Shown: positions 20,080 through 29,476 of the stretch, one piece after another | Layout: every line of letters begins with the position of its first letter | How positions within the stretch are numbered: the first letter of the stretch is position 1 | Source of the DNA: Serratia grimesii NBRC 13537 | GTDB lineage: Bacteria; Pseudomonadota; Gammaproteobacteria; Enterobacterales; Enterobacteriaceae | Direction: 5' to 3' | DNA length: 64,000 bases | Assembly (NCBI RefSeq): GCF_001590905.1 | Contig: NZ_BCTT01000014.1 | Span: 186,001-250,000, forward strand | Notes under the pieces: generated by a model | What the model was told of the DNA's origin: nothing | Seen by the model: only the letters and a program-made list of their open reading frames with translations | Databases searched by the model: none | Made by a program: the position numbers and the translations under genes

Positions 20080-20907
20080 GTGAACACTATAGACCCAGAG
20101 CAACACATCAATGAGACTCAACTCACAGGGGTGACCCAGTCCCAGGTGTATCAACGTGGGCAACTCACCACCGCACAGCAGGACTGGCTGGCGGAAGAGG
20201 TCCCGGTCGCGCTGGTCTATAACGGCATTTCTCACGTGGTGATGATGTGCACACCCAAAGATCTGGAGGCATTCGCCCTGGGTTTTTCCCTGTCCGAAGG
20301 CATCATTGAGTCATCGCGCGATATCTACAGTATAGAGATTAACCAAACCTGTAACGGTTTGGAGGTGCAAATAGAGCTGTCCAGCCGTCGCTTTGCCGGG
20401 TTGAAAGAGCGTCGCCGGGCTATGGCAGGCCGCACTGGCTGTGGCGTGTGTGGCATCGAACAGTTAGCGGATATTTTTCGCCCACTGCCTGCGCTGCCGT
20501 TTACCCAAAGCTTTTCCCTCACCCATCTTGATTCTGCATTGAAACAACTGCGAGAAGTGCAGTCAGTTGGGCAACTGACTGGTTGCACCCATGCCGCCGC
20601 CTGGTTGTCGCCACAAGGGGAATTACTCGGCGGATGTGAAGACGTGGGCCGTCATGTCGCTCTGGACAAGCTGCTCGGTGTACGTGCCAAAGAGGGCTGG
20701 CAACAAGGTGCTGTATTAACCTCCAGCCGCGCCAGCTATGAAATGGTGCAAAAGGCTGCCATGTGTGGCGTGGAGATTTTGTTCGTGGTTTCTGCGGCAA
20801 CCTCACTGGCGGTGGAGATCGCCGAACGCAGCAACCTGACGCTGGTCGGCTTCAGCAAACCCGGCCGTGCCACGGTGTTTACCCACCCGCAGCGCATTGT
20901 GGATTAG
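20080..20907 (+). CDS. fdhD: Formate dehydrogenase accessory sulfurtransferase FdhD
   Basis: FdhD passes sulfur from the cysteine desulfurase IscS to the molybdenum cofactor of formate dehydrogenases, a step required for activity. The 275-residue protein keeps the essential pair Cys121 and Cys124 ([13 protein letters not shown]) and the signatures [18 protein letters not shown] and [18 protein letters not shown]. The GTG start at 20080 follows an AGGTG site. It is divergent from fdoG, from which it is separated by 213 bases, so a shared control region is likely; I see no convincing named operator there. This fdoG/fdhD arrangement is as in E. coli. Confidence 0.96.
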   Translation: MNTIDPEQHINETQLTGVTQSQVYQRGQLTTAQQDWLAEEVPVALVYNGISHVVMMCTPKDLEAFALGFSLSEGIIESSRDIYSIEINQTCNGLEVQIELSSRRFAGLKERRRAMAGRTGCGVCGIEQLADIFRPLPALPFTQSFSLTHLDSALKQLREVQSVGQLTGCTHAAAWLSPQGELLGGCEDVGRHVALDKLLGVRAKEGWQQGAVLTSSRASYEMVQKAAMCGVEILFVVSAATSLAVEIAERSNLTLVGFSKPGRATVFTHPQRIVD

Positions 20908-20935
20908 CCTAAAACCACACGATAAGTAGGGCATT

Positions 20936-20971
20936 GATAATCATTTTCAATATCATTTAAATAACTATAAT
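20936..20971 (+). promoter_or_regulatory. sodA promoter with Fur box
   Basis: GATAATCATTTTCAATATC at 20936-20954 matches the 19-base Fur consensus at 15 positions. A perfect -10 TATAAT lies at 20966-20971 with a TTTTCA -35 at 20944-20949, so Fur binding would cover the -35. E. coli sodA is also Fur-repressed. Confidence 0.75.
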
Positions 20972-21034
20972 GATCCGACTGCTTACGCGGTGCTCACATA
21001 ATGCGCCGCCCATATACCCTTGGAGATGATGATT

Positions 21035-21655
21035 ATGAGTTATTCACTGCCATCCCTGCCGTACGCCTACGACGCACTAGAACCGCATTTCGACAAGCAG
21101 ACGATGGAAATCCATCACACCAAACACCACCAGACTTACGTTAACAACGCCAACACCGTGCTGGAAGCTTATCCAGAACTGGCCCAATACAGCGTTGAGG
21201 AACTGATCCAGGATCTGGATAAAGTGCCTGCTGACAAACGCACCTTCATGCGTAACAACGCTGGCGGCCACGCTAACCACAGCCTGTTCTGGAAAGGCCT
21301 GAAAATCGGCACCACTCTGGGTGGCGATCTGAAAGCTGCTATCGAACGTGATTTCGGCAGCGTTGAGAAATTCCAGGAAGAGTTCGAGAAAGCCGCAGCG
21401 ACCCGCTTCGGTTCAGGTTGGGCTTGGCTGGTGCTGAAAGGCGATAAACTGGCTGTAGTGTCTACTGCTAACCAAGATAGCCCGCTGATGGGCGAAGCCG
21501 TTGCCGGCGCTTCAGGCTTCCCAATCGTGGGCCTGGACGTGTGGGAACACGCTTACTACCTGAAATATCAAAACAAACGTCCAGACTACATCAAAGCATT
21601 CTGGAACGTGGTTAACTGGGATGAAGCCGCTGCACGCTTCGCTGCGAAGAAGTAA
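21035..21655 (+). CDS. sodA: Superoxide dismutase [Mn]
   Basis: SodA converts superoxide to hydrogen peroxide and oxygen in the cytoplasm. The 206-residue protein has the four metal ligands in [22 protein letters not shown] and [11 protein letters not shown]. Mn-type markers distinguish it from Fe[18 protein letters not shown] and [12 protein letters not shown], where the active-site Gln comes from the C-terminal domain. The ATG at 21035 has GGAG 9 bases upstream. It is a single gene with its own promoter, Fur box and terminator. Confidence 0.98.
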   Translation: MSYSLPSLPYAYDALEPHFDKQTMEIHHTKHHQTYVNNANTVLEAYPELAQYSVEELIQDLDKVPADKRTFMRNNAGGHANHSLFWKGLKIGTTLGGDLKAAIERDFGSVEKFQEEFEKAAATRFGSGWAWLVLKGDKLAVVSTANQDSPLMGEAVAGASGFPIVGLDVWEHAYYLKYQNKRPDYIKAFWNVVNWDEAAARFAAKK

Positions 21656-21674
21656 TTCGCCCCCAGCAATAAAG

Positions 21675-21701
21675 ATACCCGCTTAGTGCGGGTATTTTTT
21701 T
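21675..21701 (+). terminator. sodA terminator
   Basis: TACCCGC and GCGGGTA form a stem around TTAGT, followed at once by seven Ts. This is a classic rho-independent terminator 20 bases after sodA. Confidence 0.9.
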
Positions 21702-21779
21702 GACCAAAATTCGCTAAAGTTTGACCGCTCTTTGCCGATGGTTTGTTCAATTGACGTTCGCCCGGAAAGGAAAAACATT

Positions 21780-23705
21780 ATGGCGGCATTGCAAACATTG
21801 GCAGGAAAGTTCGTTCATCTCACCGTCGGAAAAAAGCTCGGACTCGGATTTGGTCTCATGCTGTTGCTGACCGCGATCATCGCCGGTACCGGCGCCCAGT
21901 ACCTCAGTATCATTGAATCGCGGGCCTATCGCATTGATTTCAGCAATCGCCTGAACGACGAAATTAATCAGGCCAAATATAACCGTGCGCTATTTGGGCA
22001 AACTTACAAACCGGAATACCTGAACAATAACCGCACCAGCATCGAAAACGCGGTAAAGCTGATCAACCAGGGTCAGAACCTGAATTGGGATCCTCAGAGC
22101 AAAAAAGACCTTCAACGCTTGGTCGTGCTGATCAGCCAATACCAGCAGCAGCAAAATGCTTTCGAAAAGGCGGTGGCGGCGAAAGATGCCGTGCGTCAAA
22201 GCTGGAACATGTCGGAGGTGCAGGACAACCTGAACCAAGTGGAACGCCAACTCACCAATGGTGACCTGCAACTGGCCTTTATTCAGTTGAACCAGAAACT
22301 GACGCTGGTGCGCTACGGTGCACGCGGCTTGTTACTTAGCCTGAGCGCTGAATCCGAAGCACCGCTGGTCGCGGCAATTGACGACGCACGTAGCGCGGCT
22401 AATGCACTGAGTCGACGGCTCAGCGACGCCCAACGTCCTCTGCTGCAACCCTTGCTGACCGCCCTCGACGACTATAAAAACCGTATTGAAGCCTACCTAC
22501 CGGCCTATCAACAGGAACAGTTAATCAGCCAACGCCTGGGCAACAGTGCGCAGGAAGTCGGTACACTGGTCAACGCCTTTTTACAGGATGAATTGACGCA
22601 AACCCATAACGACATCAATTCTGCACAAGTGCAAATGGGCGTTACCACACTGATTGCCATCATCGTCGGTTTGCTGGTTGCCTGGCGTATCACCTTGCAA
22701 ATCACCCGGCCGCTGCAAAGTACGCTCGCATTGGCGGAACGTATCGCCAGTGGCGATCTGCGACAGGCACAGACCAGCACCCGTCGTGATGAACTGGGCC
22801 AATTGCTGAACGCAGTCGCAGCCATGAGCCAAAACCTGCGCGATATGATTGAGAAAATTCAGATGGGGGTCAGCCAGGTGTCCACTGCCGCCGCAGAGAT
22901 CGCCGCGGGTAACACCGATTTGTCCTCACGTACTGAACAACAAGCCGCCGCAGTGGAAGAAACGGCCGCCAGCATGGAGCAACTGACCGCGACGGTGAAA
23001 CAAAACGCTGAAAACGCCCACCACGCCAATCAGCTGGCCACCGATGCTTCACAGACGGCCCAGCAAGGTGGCAAGTTAGTAGAAAACGTAGTTAGCACGA
23101 TGCGCGATATTTCCAGCAGTTCGCAGCGAATCGCTGAAATTACCACCCTAATCAACGGCATTGCTTTCCAGACCAATATCTTGGCACTCAACGCAGCGGT
23201 AGAAGCAGCACGCGCCGGTGAGCAAGGTCGTGGCTTCTCGGTAGTGGCCAGCGAAGTCCGTAATCTGGCACAGCGCAGCGCCCAAGCGGCGAAAGAGATC
23301 GAAGGGTTGATTGCCGAGTCGGTTAACCGGGTGCAGACCGGCACCACACTGGTGGAGAACACCGGCAACACCATGGAGCAGATTGTCCTGTCGGTTACCC
23401 ATGTGCGTGACATTATGGCGGAAATCGCCGCCGCCTCCGACGAGCAGACCCGCGGCATAGCCCAAATCGGTCAGGCGATTGTCGAAATGGATCACACCAC
23501 CCAGCAGAACGCCGCACTGGTGGAAGAATCCGCCGCCGCCGCCGACTCGCTGGAGGAACAGGCAGAAATGCTGTTGCAGAGCGTCTCGGTATTCCGCCTG
23601 GCAGAGCAGCAGGCGCCTGCTGCCGTGAAAACCGCAACGCCGAAAGCTTCATCCCGCAAACCGGTCACCCATACCGACACACAAGACAACTGGACGACGT
23701 TCTAA
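21780..23705 (+). CDS. Methyl-accepting chemotaxis protein (Tsr/Tar class)
   Basis: This 641-residue inner-membrane chemoreceptor has a first transmembrane helix at about 18-40 ([21 protein letters not shown]) and a periplasmic helical sensor of roughly 240 residues. The second helix is near 290-312 ([16 protein letters not shown]). HAMP and a signalling coiled coil follow, with the conserved tip in [23 protein letters not shown]. It ends in the pentapeptide NWTTF, the CheR/CheB tether seen as NWETF in Tsr and Tar. The ATG at 21780 follows GGAAAGG. The periplasmic domain is not recognisable enough to name a ligand. It is a lone gene, away from the che operon. Confidence 0.92.
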   Translation: MAALQTLAGKFVHLTVGKKLGLGFGLMLLLTAIIAGTGAQYLSIIESRAYRIDFSNRLNDEINQAKYNRALFGQTYKPEYLNNNRTSIENAVKLINQGQNLNWDPQSKKDLQRLVVLISQYQQQQNAFEKAVAAKDAVRQSWNMSEVQDNLNQVERQLTNGDLQLAFIQLNQKLTLVRYGARGLLLSLSAESEAPLVAAIDDARSAANALSRRLSDAQRPLLQPLLTALDDYKNRIEAYLPAYQQEQLISQRLGNSAQEVGTLVNAFLQDELTQTHNDINSAQVQMGVTTLIAIIVGLLVAWRITLQITRPLQSTLALAERIASGDLRQAQTSTRRDELGQLLNAVAAMSQNLRDMIEKIQMGVSQVSTAAAEIAAGNTDLSSRTEQQAAAVEETAASMEQLTATVKQNAENAHHANQLATDASQTAQQGGKLVENVVSTMRDISSSSQRIAEITTLINGIAFQTNILALNAAVEAARAGEQGRGFSVVASEVRNLAQRSAQAAKEIEGLIAESVNRVQTGTTLVENTGNTMEQIVLSVTHVRDIMAEIAAASDEQTRGIAQIGQAIVEMDHTTQQNAALVEESAAAADSLEEQAEMLLQSVSVFRLAEQQAPAAVKTATPKASSRKPVTHTDTQDNWTTF

Positions 23706-23711
23706 TGCAAA

Positions 23712-23741
23712 AAGGCGAGGAATGGGAACATTCTTCGCCTT
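23712..23741. terminator. Terminator between convergent chemoreceptor and phosphatase genes
   Basis: AAGGCG-a-GGAATG pairs with CATTC-t-TCGCCTT around GGAA. It fills the 34-base gap between two convergent stop codons, so it may serve both genes. Confidence 0.65.
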
Positions 23742-24354
23742 ATCTCAAAGTGAGTAGATGTGTGGCTATCCCCCAGTTCACAAGCACAAAACCACATTCA
23801 TTCACATCAACAATGGTATAGCTGCCGTTCTGATGGCTGTATTTTCTGAGATCGTCCGGTGATGCCTCACCTTTCAGTGTCCATATCAACGCCTGTAGCG
23901 CTCGCCCATGAGTGACGAGACAAAACGTTTTATTATGATGATCGGCACTAAGGCTTAGTAGATAGGAAACCATACGGCGGGCAACCTCACGTGTACTTTC
24001 TCCTTCAGGCTCCCATTCACCTAACTCACCGGAAAAAAATCGCTGGGTCGCATCAGGATAATCACGCAGCGCCTGAGCATATGATAATCCCTCCAATCTA
24101 CCAAAGCTCTGCTCCTGCAGGCGTTCATCTGTCTGGCAAGGGCAATTGAACTGCGCCGCCAATGATTGTGCCGTCATACGGGCGCGTCCGGAAGGCGAGC
24201 TGATCACCAACGAAACCGGCATCGTTTGCAACGCGGAACAAAGCGCGGTGATTTGGCGATAACCCTTCGGGGTCAACGGGCTATCCATCCTCCCCTGAAT
24301 AATCCCTTCGCTATTCCACTGTGACTCCGCATGCCTCAGTACAATAAAACGCAT
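23740..24354 (-). CDS. Histidine phosphatase family protein
   Basis: This 204-residue member of the phosphoglycerate-mutase/histidine-phosphatase superfamily shows the phospho-accepting RHAESQWN motif at residues 7-14 and GRMDSPLTPKGYRQ. It also has the acidic LQEQSFGRLEG segment and the second catalytic histidine in CLVTHGRALQALIW. Relatives act on phosphosugars, alpha-ribazole phosphate or phosphoproteins; the substrate is not readable here. The start follows AAGGAG. It is transcribed alone, convergent with the chemoreceptor and divergent from yiiM. Confidence 0.85.
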   Translation of the reverse strand: MRFIVLRHAESQWNSEGIIQGRMDSPLTPKGYRQITALCSALQTMPVSLVISSPSGRARMTAQSLAAQFNCPCQTDERLQEQSFGRLEGLSYAQALRDYPDATQRFFSGELGEWEPEGESTREVARRMVSYLLSLSADHHNKTFCLVTHGRALQALIWTLKGEASPDDLRKYSHQNGSYTIVDVNECGFVLVNWGIATHLLTLR

Positions 24355-24484
24355 AGTGACTCCTTGTACGGCAAAAGATAACTATAGGCTGACAAACGCC
24401 ATTTTTCAGTTCCGCTGAAAGCCTGTGGTTTGCCCCATCAACTCAGGCTATTCTGGTCCTTCGACGCGAGACATGGAGGCGTAT

Positions 24485-25156
24485 ATGCATCATCCTGAGG
24501 TTTATATCGGCACTATCCAACCCTATGAAGGCGGGCGGCCTAGCGGCATCGCCAAGCGCTTGGTGGACGGTGCAGTCAAGCTGACCCCGCTCGGCCTGGA
24601 AGGCGATGAACAAGCGGAGAAAAGTTATCACGGCGGGCCAGACCGCGCGCTGTGTCACTATCCACGTGAACATTATGACCATTGGCGTGAACAGTTTCCG
24701 GCACAGGCCGAACAGTTCAGCGCGCCTGCTTTTGGCGAGAATATTTCTACCCTGGGGCTGACCGAACACAACGTGTTTATGGGTGACATCTTTCGCTGGG
24801 GTGAAGCACTGATCCAGGTCACCCAGCCACGCTCCCCTTGTTTCAAGCTCAACTACCATTTTGATATCGATGACATCTCAGTGCTGATGCAGCAAAGCGG
24901 TCGATGTGGCTGGCTGTACCGCGTGGTGTCTGCCGGTAAAGTCAGCGGCGATCATCCGCTGGAACGGGTAATGCGCAACAGTGATGTTTCGGTCGCCGAG
25001 GCCATTAGCATCGCCTGGCATATGCCGTTTGATGAAGAACAATATCGCCGCCTGCTGGCCGTCGCCGGGCTATCTGCCAGTTGGAGCAAAACCATGCTCA
25101 CGCGCGTCACCGAAGGCCGTATCGAAAACTTTAATCGCCGTTTGTTGGGCCGCTAA
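24485..25156 (+). CDS. yiiM: 6-N-hydroxylaminopurine resistance protein YiiM (MOSC domain)
   Basis: YiiM is a molybdenum-cofactor-binding MOSC protein that reduces N-hydroxylated purines in E. coli. The 223-residue protein matches YiiM throughout, with GLEGDEQAEK, HGGPDRALCHYPREHY, APAFGENISTLGLTE.NVFMGDIFRWGE and RSPCFKLNYHFDI; the last contains the putative cofactor-ligating Cys. The C-terminal part is a helical 3-alpha domain. I choose the ATG at 24485 because GGAGG lies 5 bases upstream; two earlier in-frame starts would add 4 or 20 residues. Divergent from the histidine phosphatase gene. Confidence 0.93.
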   Translation: MHHPEVYIGTIQPYEGGRPSGIAKRLVDGAVKLTPLGLEGDEQAEKSYHGGPDRALCHYPREHYDHWREQFPAQAEQFSAPAFGENISTLGLTEHNVFMGDIFRWGEALIQVTQPRSPCFKLNYHFDIDDISVLMQQSGRCGWLYRVVSAGKVSGDHPLERVMRNSDVSVAEAISIAWHMPFDEEQYRRLLAVAGLSASWSKTMLTRVTEGRIENFNRRLLGR

Positions 25157-25269
25157 ATAAGCTGGCTGGGAATAAAACATGGCGCGGCATGCTGCGCCAA
25201 ACATTTTCAGCCACCTATACTGTTCAGCGTCGGTCGTTCCGACAACCTCTTTCAGGCAGGAGCAAAGCT

Positions 25270-26049
25270 ATGAACACCTCGTCTCATTCGATCCACCATG
25301 CTGCGGCAGAAGGCTACCAGGCCAACGCCGATCGTTACGTTAAGGGCCGACCTGATTATCCACCGGAGATCGCCGTCTGGCTGCGCGATACCATCGGCCT
25401 TCATGCGGGTATGACAGTGATCGATCTCGGGGCCGGCACCGGTAAGTTCACCCCGCGCTTACTGGAAACGGGTGCGCAGGTAATCGCCGTTGAACCCGTG
25501 GCGCAGATGCTGGAAAAGCTCTCAGCAGCGCTGCCGCAAGTGAAAACATTAGCGGGTACAGCCGAGTCGATCCCCCTGCCGGATGAGTCGGTTGACGCAG
25601 TGGTCTGCGCACAATCTTTCCACTGGTTCGCCACACCACAGGCTTTGGCCGAGATCCAACGAATCCTTAAGCCCGGCGGCAAACTTGGTCTGGTGTGGAA
25701 CATGCGTGATGCACGCGTCAGTTGGGTACGTAAACTGAACCAAATTGTCGATCGTCACGAAGGTGACGCGCCGCGTTTCTACACCGGTGAATGGCGTAAG
25801 CTTTTCCCGTCTAAAGGATTAGAAGCGTTGCAAGAACAGGTATTTATGCTTGCCCACCAAGGCGCGATAGAAGATGTGATTTATAACCGGGTGCGCTCCA
25901 CCAGCTTTATTGCCGCTTTACCGCAGCAACAACAAGAACAGGTGATCGATCAGATTCGGCAATTGGTGGCTGAAGAAGGGGAATTGCAGGGCAAAGAAAC
26001 GGTAACTGTGCCCTATCAGACCAAGGCGTATTTCACCACCAAGCGATAA
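25270..26049 (+). CDS. Class I SAM-dependent methyltransferase
   Basis: This 259-residue methyltransferase has the SAM-binding motif I VIDLGAGTGKFTPRLL near residue 52, an acidic motif II (VIAVEPVAQML), and a later motif (IPLPDESVDAVVCAQSFHWF). KPGGKLGLVWNMRD matches a group of UbiE/Crg1-like proteins. The substrate cannot be inferred. The ATG at 25270 follows AGGAG; a 27-residue longer reading lacks a site. It is followed after 16 bases by an ERIC element and shows no operon partner. Confidence 0.85.
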   Translation: MNTSSHSIHHAAAEGYQANADRYVKGRPDYPPEIAVWLRDTIGLHAGMTVIDLGAGTGKFTPRLLETGAQVIAVEPVAQMLEKLSAALPQVKTLAGTAESIPLPDESVDAVVCAQSFHWFATPQALAEIQRILKPGGKLGLVWNMRDARVSWVRKLNQIVDRHEGDAPRFYTGEWRKLFPSKGLEALQEQVFMLAHQGAIEDVIYNRVRSTSFIAALPQQQQEQVIDQIRQLVAEEGELQGKETVTVPYQTKAYFTTKR

Positions 26050-26065
26050 AAGCCAGACACCCACC

Positions 26066-26188
26066 TACCCAAAATCATTGAAACTGCATCAAGGCTACTC
26101 GCAGTGACCCTGAAGGGATAAGGCCCACGGATGGGCCAAAGATACGCTCGCAGCTAGCACGGATGCAGCGTCGAGTATGACGGATATT
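26066..26188. repeat. ERIC/IRU-type palindromic repeat, copy 2 (diverged)
   Basis: It has the same frame as the copy after xylB: TACCC, an arm ending AACTGCATC, an inverted centre (GGCCCACGGATGGGCC at its heart), a GGATGCAG arm, and a degenerate GGATA end. The centre differs from the ERIC consensus. It lies between the methyltransferase and yibL, which are convergent. Confidence 0.6.
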
Positions 26189-26194
26189 GGCTGA

Positions 26195-26557
26195 TCAGAA
26201 TGCTTTTCTGGCGTAACCGGTAACTACTTTCAGGCCCATTTCACGACCCAGAGCAGTCATCGGGTGCACCACGATCAGACCGCGCACGTTTTTCTTCAAC
26301 GTACCCATATCAGCCTGTTCTTTCTTGGTGATCTCACGGCTGAATGGCAATTGGCTCAGCTTCTGCGCTTCTGCGCTCAGCTTCTCAACACGAACGCCTT
26401 TCAAGCGTTCGATTTCCGCTGCCAGTTTCTCTTTTTCTTTGGTGTGCTGAGCAATCAGATCAAGATTACCCTGTTGGATCACCAGGGTGTCTTTGTGGTT
26501 CAGTGCGTCCAGCAGGTCGCTAAGGCGCTTAATCTCTGCCTTTTCTATCTCTTTCAT
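26195..26557 (-). CDS. yibL: Ribosome-associated protein YibL (DUF2810)
   Basis: This 120-residue basic protein has an N-terminal coiled coil ([33 protein letters not shown]) and the highly conserved C-terminal domain [16 protein letters not shown] and [20 protein letters not shown]. coli YibL co-purifies with ribosomes; its exact role is open. The ATG at 26557 matches the E. coli start; a 17-residue upstream extension is rejected. In E. coli yibL is near mtlR, and here the MocR/RhtB pair has come between them. Confidence 0.93.
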   Translation of the reverse strand: MKEIEKAEIKRLSDLLDALNHKDTLVIQQGNLDLIAQHTKEKEKLAAEIERLKGVRVEKLSAEAQKLSQLPFSREITKKEQADMGTLKKNVRGLIVVHPMTALGREMGLKVVTGYARKAF

Positions 26558-26629
26558 GGTATCTGGCCTGTTGTGCCTGTACGGCACGCTAATCAATGAT
26601 GCCCACATTGTAGCAAAATGTGCGCGTGG

Positions 26630-28096
26630 TTACCCGTCTTGCGCAATGCCCGGCGGCAGGCCGCTCATCTCGCATGCTTTAGCCCCAACACGCGCCAATG
26701 CCTGGCTGTAGCGCGCATTAAATGGGTAGCAGCAGGAGAGCCGCAGCGCATTGCGATAGCGGCCACTCGGGGAATACAACGTGCCCGGCGTCAGGCAGAT
26801 CTGCTCCTCCAGCAGCTGGTGGAACAGTGCCACACTGTCTACCCCAACCGGTAACTCCACCCAGAACACAAAGCCACCCGCCGGCTGTGTCGCGCGCGTG
26901 CCGCGTGGAAAGTGACGCGCAATTAGCGCTCGCGCCTCATCCACCTGGGCTGCATAGCGTTTACGCAGATTGCGCAGGTGATGATCGTAGCCCCCTGTTT
27001 CCAGGAACATCGCCAAGGTTTCCGACAGCAGCTGCGACTCAGACATTGATGATACGGCCTTCAGCTTGCGCAATGCGTCGTTGAAACGCCCACCGCTAAT
27101 CCAGCCAATACGGAAGTCCGGTGCCAACGTTTTGGTGAAACTGGAGCAGAACAGTACCCAACCGTCACGATCAAAAGACTTCACTGCTGGGGACAATGCG
27201 CCGCCAAATTGAATCTCTGCATACAGCCCATCTTCAATCAATGGCACCTGATGATCGTTCATCAGCCGTGCCAGGCGTTTTTTTGCCGCCAACGGCATGG
27301 TACAGCCTAACGGGTTTTGCACCGTCGGCATGGCGATTACCGCGTTCAGTCGTTTCTCATTGAGCAACAACTCCAGCGCATCCAGCGACAGACCATGCTG
27401 TGGATCGGTAGGGATTTCCAGCGCTTTCAATCCCAGGCTGGCCAATAGCGGCAGCAGATAAAAATACGTCGGTGATTCCAGGCCAATACAATCCCCCGGC
27501 TTAGTGGTCACACGCAACGCCAGTTGCAGTGCCTCCATGCAGCCGTGAGTCAGCGTGATATCGCTGGGTTCAAGCATCATGCCCAGCATCATCGAACGAC
27601 GGGTAATTTGCTGACGCAGCCGCAGGCTACCCGGGGGCAGTGCGTACTGGCCGATCAGGTTCGGCTGACGACGCAGTTGCGACGACAGCATCCGTCCCAA
27701 CTTACCACCCGGATAAAAATCAGATGTTTGTGGGCAGGCCAGCGAAAGGTTGGTGAACGCGGGATTCTGTTGTGCAGAAAACACGGTGTCGATCAGCGCC
27801 AATACATCATCTGCCGGTGGCTCTACTCGGTTACTGGTCGGCGAGGCCGCTTTCAGTGCCGGCAATGTATTGCGAACATAAAAGCCAGACTGTGGCCGCG
27901 CTTCAATTAACCCGCGATCTTCCAGCGTGCGGTAGGCCGCGACCACGGTATTGATACTGACGCTATGGGTTTGCGCACAGCGCCGCACCGACGGTAAACG
28001 GCTGCCAGGCAGTAACGTGCCACGGCGTATGGCTTCAGCTAAGGTATCCGCCAGTTGCTGGTAACGCGTTTCCGGCATTTCATCGAGCAGGGTCAC
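26630..28096 (-). CDS. MocR/PdxR-type GntR regulator with aminotransferase domain
   Basis: This 488-residue protein has an N-terminal winged helix-turn-helix of the GntR type (about 10-77: LPGSRLPSVRRCAQTHSVSI, NTVVAAYRTLEDRGLIEARP). It is fused to a class I aminotransferase-like domain that keeps the PLP lysine (SSFTKTLAPDFRIGW, Lys322). MocR regulators use PLP with an amino compound as effector and usually control an adjacent divergent gene. The GTG start at 28096 follows GGAGA. The divergent neighbour is an RhtB exporter, and the shared 139-base gap has three TACAGTT half-sites. The predicted target is the exporter; the ligand is unknown. Confidence 0.9.
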   Translation of the reverse strand: MTLLDEMPETRYQQLADTLAEAIRRGTLLPGSRLPSVRRCAQTHSVSINTVVAAYRTLEDRGLIEARPQSGFYVRNTLPALKAASPTSNRVEPPADDVLALIDTVFSAQQNPAFTNLSLACPQTSDFYPGGKLGRMLSSQLRRQPNLIGQYALPPGSLRLRQQITRRSMMLGMMLEPSDITLTHGCMEALQLALRVTTKPGDCIGLESPTYFYLLPLLASLGLKALEIPTDPQHGLSLDALELLLNEKRLNAVIAMPTVQNPLGCTMPLAAKKRLARLMNDHQVPLIEDGLYAEIQFGGALSPAVKSFDRDGWVLFCSSFTKTLAPDFRIGWISGGRFNDALRKLKAVSSMSESQLLSETLAMFLETGGYDHHLRNLRKRYAAQVDEARALIARHFPRGTRATQPAGGFVFWVELPVGVDSVALFHQLLEEQICLTPGTLYSPSGRYRNALRLSCCYPFNARYSQALARVGAKACEMSGLPPGIAQDG

Positions 28097-28117
28097 AGTT
28101 TGTCTCCAGGTAATGGG

Positions 28118-28143
28118 TACAGTTTACAGTTGATACAACTGTA
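28118..28143. promoter_or_regulatory. Probable MocR operator
   Basis: TACAGTT occurs twice in tandem (28118-28124, 28125-28131) and once inverted as AACTGTA (28137-28143). The last two form the 19-base palindrome TACAGTTGATACAACTGTA. It sits 22 bases upstream of the regulator start and 92 before the exporter. Mixed direct and inverted half-sites are usual for MocR regulators. Confidence 0.65.
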
Positions 28144-28235
28144 TCCATGACAATAGCTGGTTTCTGGTCCTGTCACCATCTGCCTGTAGGTTTTATGCTG
28201 GTTCCCTTGCTCCCCAGCCTTTTAAGGAACCCGTT

Positions 28236-28844
28236 ATGCTGGACTCCGCTTTTATCAGTTATGTTACCGTCATGTCGATCACCCCAGGCCCCAACAACCT
28301 GTTGCTGGCATCTTCCGGGGTCAACTTTGGCCTGCGTCGTACCCTGCCGATGGTATTCGGCATTAGCGTTGGCTGTGCAGTGCAGCTGGCCCTGACGACA
28401 ACCTTACTGGCGTTGATTCTGAGTTGGGCCAGCATGATTCGTTTTCCGCTGGCGGTCATCGGCTGTACTTATCTACTCTGGCTGTCATGGAAATTATTCA
28501 AAGCCGCGTCACCAGACGGCAAACAACAGGCTCAGCCAATGCGCTTAATCAACGGCGCCCTGTTCCAGGCGGTAAATCCCAAGGCCTGGCTGATGGCGAT
28601 TAACGTCGCTATCCTGTTCACCCCACGCGAAGGTGCCAGCCTTGCCCACACGCTGATGATCATTGCCGGTTTCACCGCATTGAACATTCCTTGCGTACTG
28701 GTGTGGGCGATATTGGGCGATCGGCTGCGTGATGCGCTGCGCGTGACCTGGAAACTGCGGTTGTTCAATGGCGTAATGGCGGGCTTGATGGCAGCCACGG
28801 CACTGTGGCTGTTATTCGACGAGTGGCGCGCGGCCTTTGCTTAA
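28236..28844 (+). CDS. LysE/RhtB-family amino acid exporter
   Basis: This 202-residue inner-membrane protein has six hydrophobic segments. The family signature is at the N-terminus (VTVMSITPGPNNLLLASSG), and NPKAWLMAINVAILF is in the middle. Relatives export threonine, homoserine, leucine, cysteine or other amino acids. The ATG follows AAGGAAC. Divergence from a MocR regulator implies export triggered by an amino compound. The stop overlaps the convergent mtlR stop by 4 bases. The specific substrate is not predictable. Confidence 0.9.
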   Translation: MLDSAFISYVTVMSITPGPNNLLLASSGVNFGLRRTLPMVFGISVGCAVQLALTTTLLALILSWASMIRFPLAVIGCTYLLWLSWKLFKAASPDGKQQAQPMRLINGALFQAVNPKAWLMAINVAILFTPREGASLAHTLMIIAGFTALNIPCVLVWAILGDRLRDALRVTWKLRLFNGVMAGLMAATALWLLFDEWRAAFA

Positions 28845-29443
28845 CTGCGACCGAGTGGGGAAAGCCGTGAGGGTTGTTTAGCACCAATACCGGCAATCAA
28901 ATCGGTCACCGACAGCACCATAGTTGAGCGCAACACCTGCTGGTATCGCTGACGCTGCATGGCGATCAGCGACTCTTCCGCTTCGCCGGGTTGCAGGAAT
29001 GTCGGTACCGGCGGCAGCGCAGCCACACAGTGCAGTTCACCGAACGGCCCGAGGATCTCGTCATCGACAAAACGGTATTCTGAGCCGTCGTGGTTTAGCT
29101 CTTCACGCATCGCCATCAGCAATTCGGCGTCTTCATATTCATGGCGTGAGATCACTCCCAGTCCATACATCAGCTTCAGACGTACCGACAGTTCACCCAG
29201 CGGCCCTGCACCGGACAATAGCGGTTCGACGGCATACTTCACCGCATAGTCGTCCTTACGGAACACCTGTACCACCAGCACGTTAAGCGCTTCTGCCAAC
29301 AGCTCTACTGCTGCGATCAGAAAACTGCGTACCGTCTTGCCAGCGTTCAGCCTTTCCAGAACCTTATTTTCAAATGCCTGTGCTTCTTCCATCGTCGCTT
29401 TTCGAAAGGCGTAGGGGGAGTGTTTCAGTGCTGTATCGGTCAC
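28841..29443 (-). CDS. mtlR: Mannitol operon repressor MtlR
   Basis: MtlR lowers expression of the mannitol operon; it lacks an obvious DNA-binding motif and forms all-helical dimers. The match to E. coli MtlR (195 aa) is clear from ATMEEAQAFENKVLERLNAG through EYEDAELLMAMREELNHDG and DDEILGPFGELHCVAALPP. The start is uncertain: the GTG at 29443 gives 200 residues (MTDTALKHSPYAF), while the ATG at 29392 gives 183. A reading to 29548 would run into a dispersed repeat and is rejected. In E. coli mtlR closely follows mtlD; here a palindromic repeat separates them. Confidence 0.9.
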   Translation of the reverse strand: MTDTALKHSPYAFRKATMEEAQAFENKVLERLNAGKTVRSFLIAAVELLAEALNVLVVQVFRKDDYAVKYAVEPLLSGAGPLGELSVRLKLMYGLGVISRHEYEDAELLMAMREELNHDGSEYRFVDDEILGPFGELHCVAALPPVPTFLQPGEAEESLIAMQRQRYQQVLRSTMVLSVTDLIAGIGAKQPSRLSPLGRS

Positions 29444-29476
29444 TAACTTATTACCAATAGGCGTGATTGTCGCAGC

